Shown: piece after piece, positions 52,372 to 52,429 of the stretch
Layout: the number at the start of each line of letters is the position of its first letter
Numbering within the stretch: the stretch's first letter is position 1
Notes under the pieces: generated by a model
Database searches by the model: none
What the model was told of the DNA's origin: nothing
What the model saw: the letters and a program-made list of their open reading frames with translations, nothing else
Translations under genes and position numbers: made by a program
NCBI GenBank assembly: GCA_015068645.1
Contig: SVKD01000003.1
Coordinates: 88,471 to 140,899, forward strand
DNA: 52,429 bases
DNA from: Oscillospiraceae bacterium
Lineage (GTDB): Bacteria; Bacillota; Clostridia; UMGS1840
Reading direction: 5' to 3'

Positions 52372-52429
52372 TTATTGACCGAAGGTTTCACCGGTTCCAA
52401 CAAGGTTGATATATTTCATACCTTTGTTG
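52372..52429 (-). CDS. C-terminal end of a minus-strand gene, cut by window edge
   Basis: The last bases read on the minus strand as NKGMKYINLVGTGETFGQ followed by TAA (52372-52374). Codon choice matches neighbouring genes and terminators lie just beyond, so it is probably the end of a real protein. The fragment is too short for identification. Confidence 0.4.
   Translation of the reverse strand, partial: NKGMKYINLVGTGETFGQ

Overview
The window reads as a chromosomal segment of a low-GC, Gram-positive-type Clostridia member. Support: a CIRCE-controlled hrcA-grpE-dnaK operon, sigma-A promoters with 16-18 bp spacers, AGGAGG-type ribosome binding sites, a protein related to the Spo0A DNA-binding domain, an SLH-domain protein, and a CpsB/CpsD-type phosphatase/kinase pair. 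No genus can be named from the sequence.

Layout. 1-9034 is mostly housekeeping: heat-shock operon (dnaK cut by the left edge), a stand-alone Spo0A-C-like protein, hup, mazG, an M23/LysM/G5 cell-wall hydrolase, an unrecognised protein, greA and lysS. 9090-12500 is accessory: two membrane-anchored proteins of unknown function, a 49-aa small gene on the minus strand, and a 201-aa FimB-sized tyrosine recombinase. Twelve bases after the recombinase stop, two related 24-bp sites in inverted orientation flank a strong promoter that points into the downstream operon. This is the architecture of an invertible promoter switch.

12529-28858 is one uninterrupted plus-strand series: a membrane-anchored protein, an SLH protein, and a full exopolysaccharide/glycopolymer cluster. 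The cluster holds a priming sugar transferase, three glycosyltransferases, an EpsG-like polymerase, LicD, a flippase, a 1391-aa secreted phosphodiester glycosidase with choline-binding-type repeats, a PHP phosphatase, a chain-length adaptor and a BY-kinase. I see no T-run terminator on that strand until 28866, so the switch could control the whole set.

28911-48127 holds three minus-strand paralogous giant secreted proteins (1066, 2113 and about 2753 aa). Each has a signal peptide and an N-terminal module that also occurs at the C-terminus of the phosphodiester glycosidase. Each also has a shared RIGNQN/beta-helix region and an almost constant 220-residue C-terminus. That C-terminus begins with a Hint (Hedgehog/intein-like) autoprocessing domain, lacks the terminal His-Asn needed for splicing, and continues into a conserved tail of about 75 aa. 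The two larger paralogs carry extra tandem repeats. None has an SLH or LPXTG anchor. I infer a Hedgehog-like surface system in which the Hint domain forms a thioester and releases the ectodomain or joins it to a surface acceptor. A lipoprotein gene sits between two of these genes. The three promoters share a 13-bp motif just downstream of the -10 box.

48428-52132 is a tight four-gene operon: an anchored unknown protein, a homocysteine S-methyltransferase-like protein, a polyprenyl-phosphate glycosyltransferase and an M19 dipeptidase. It is followed by a small palindromic repeat, a terminator and the tail of an unidentified minus-strand ORF.
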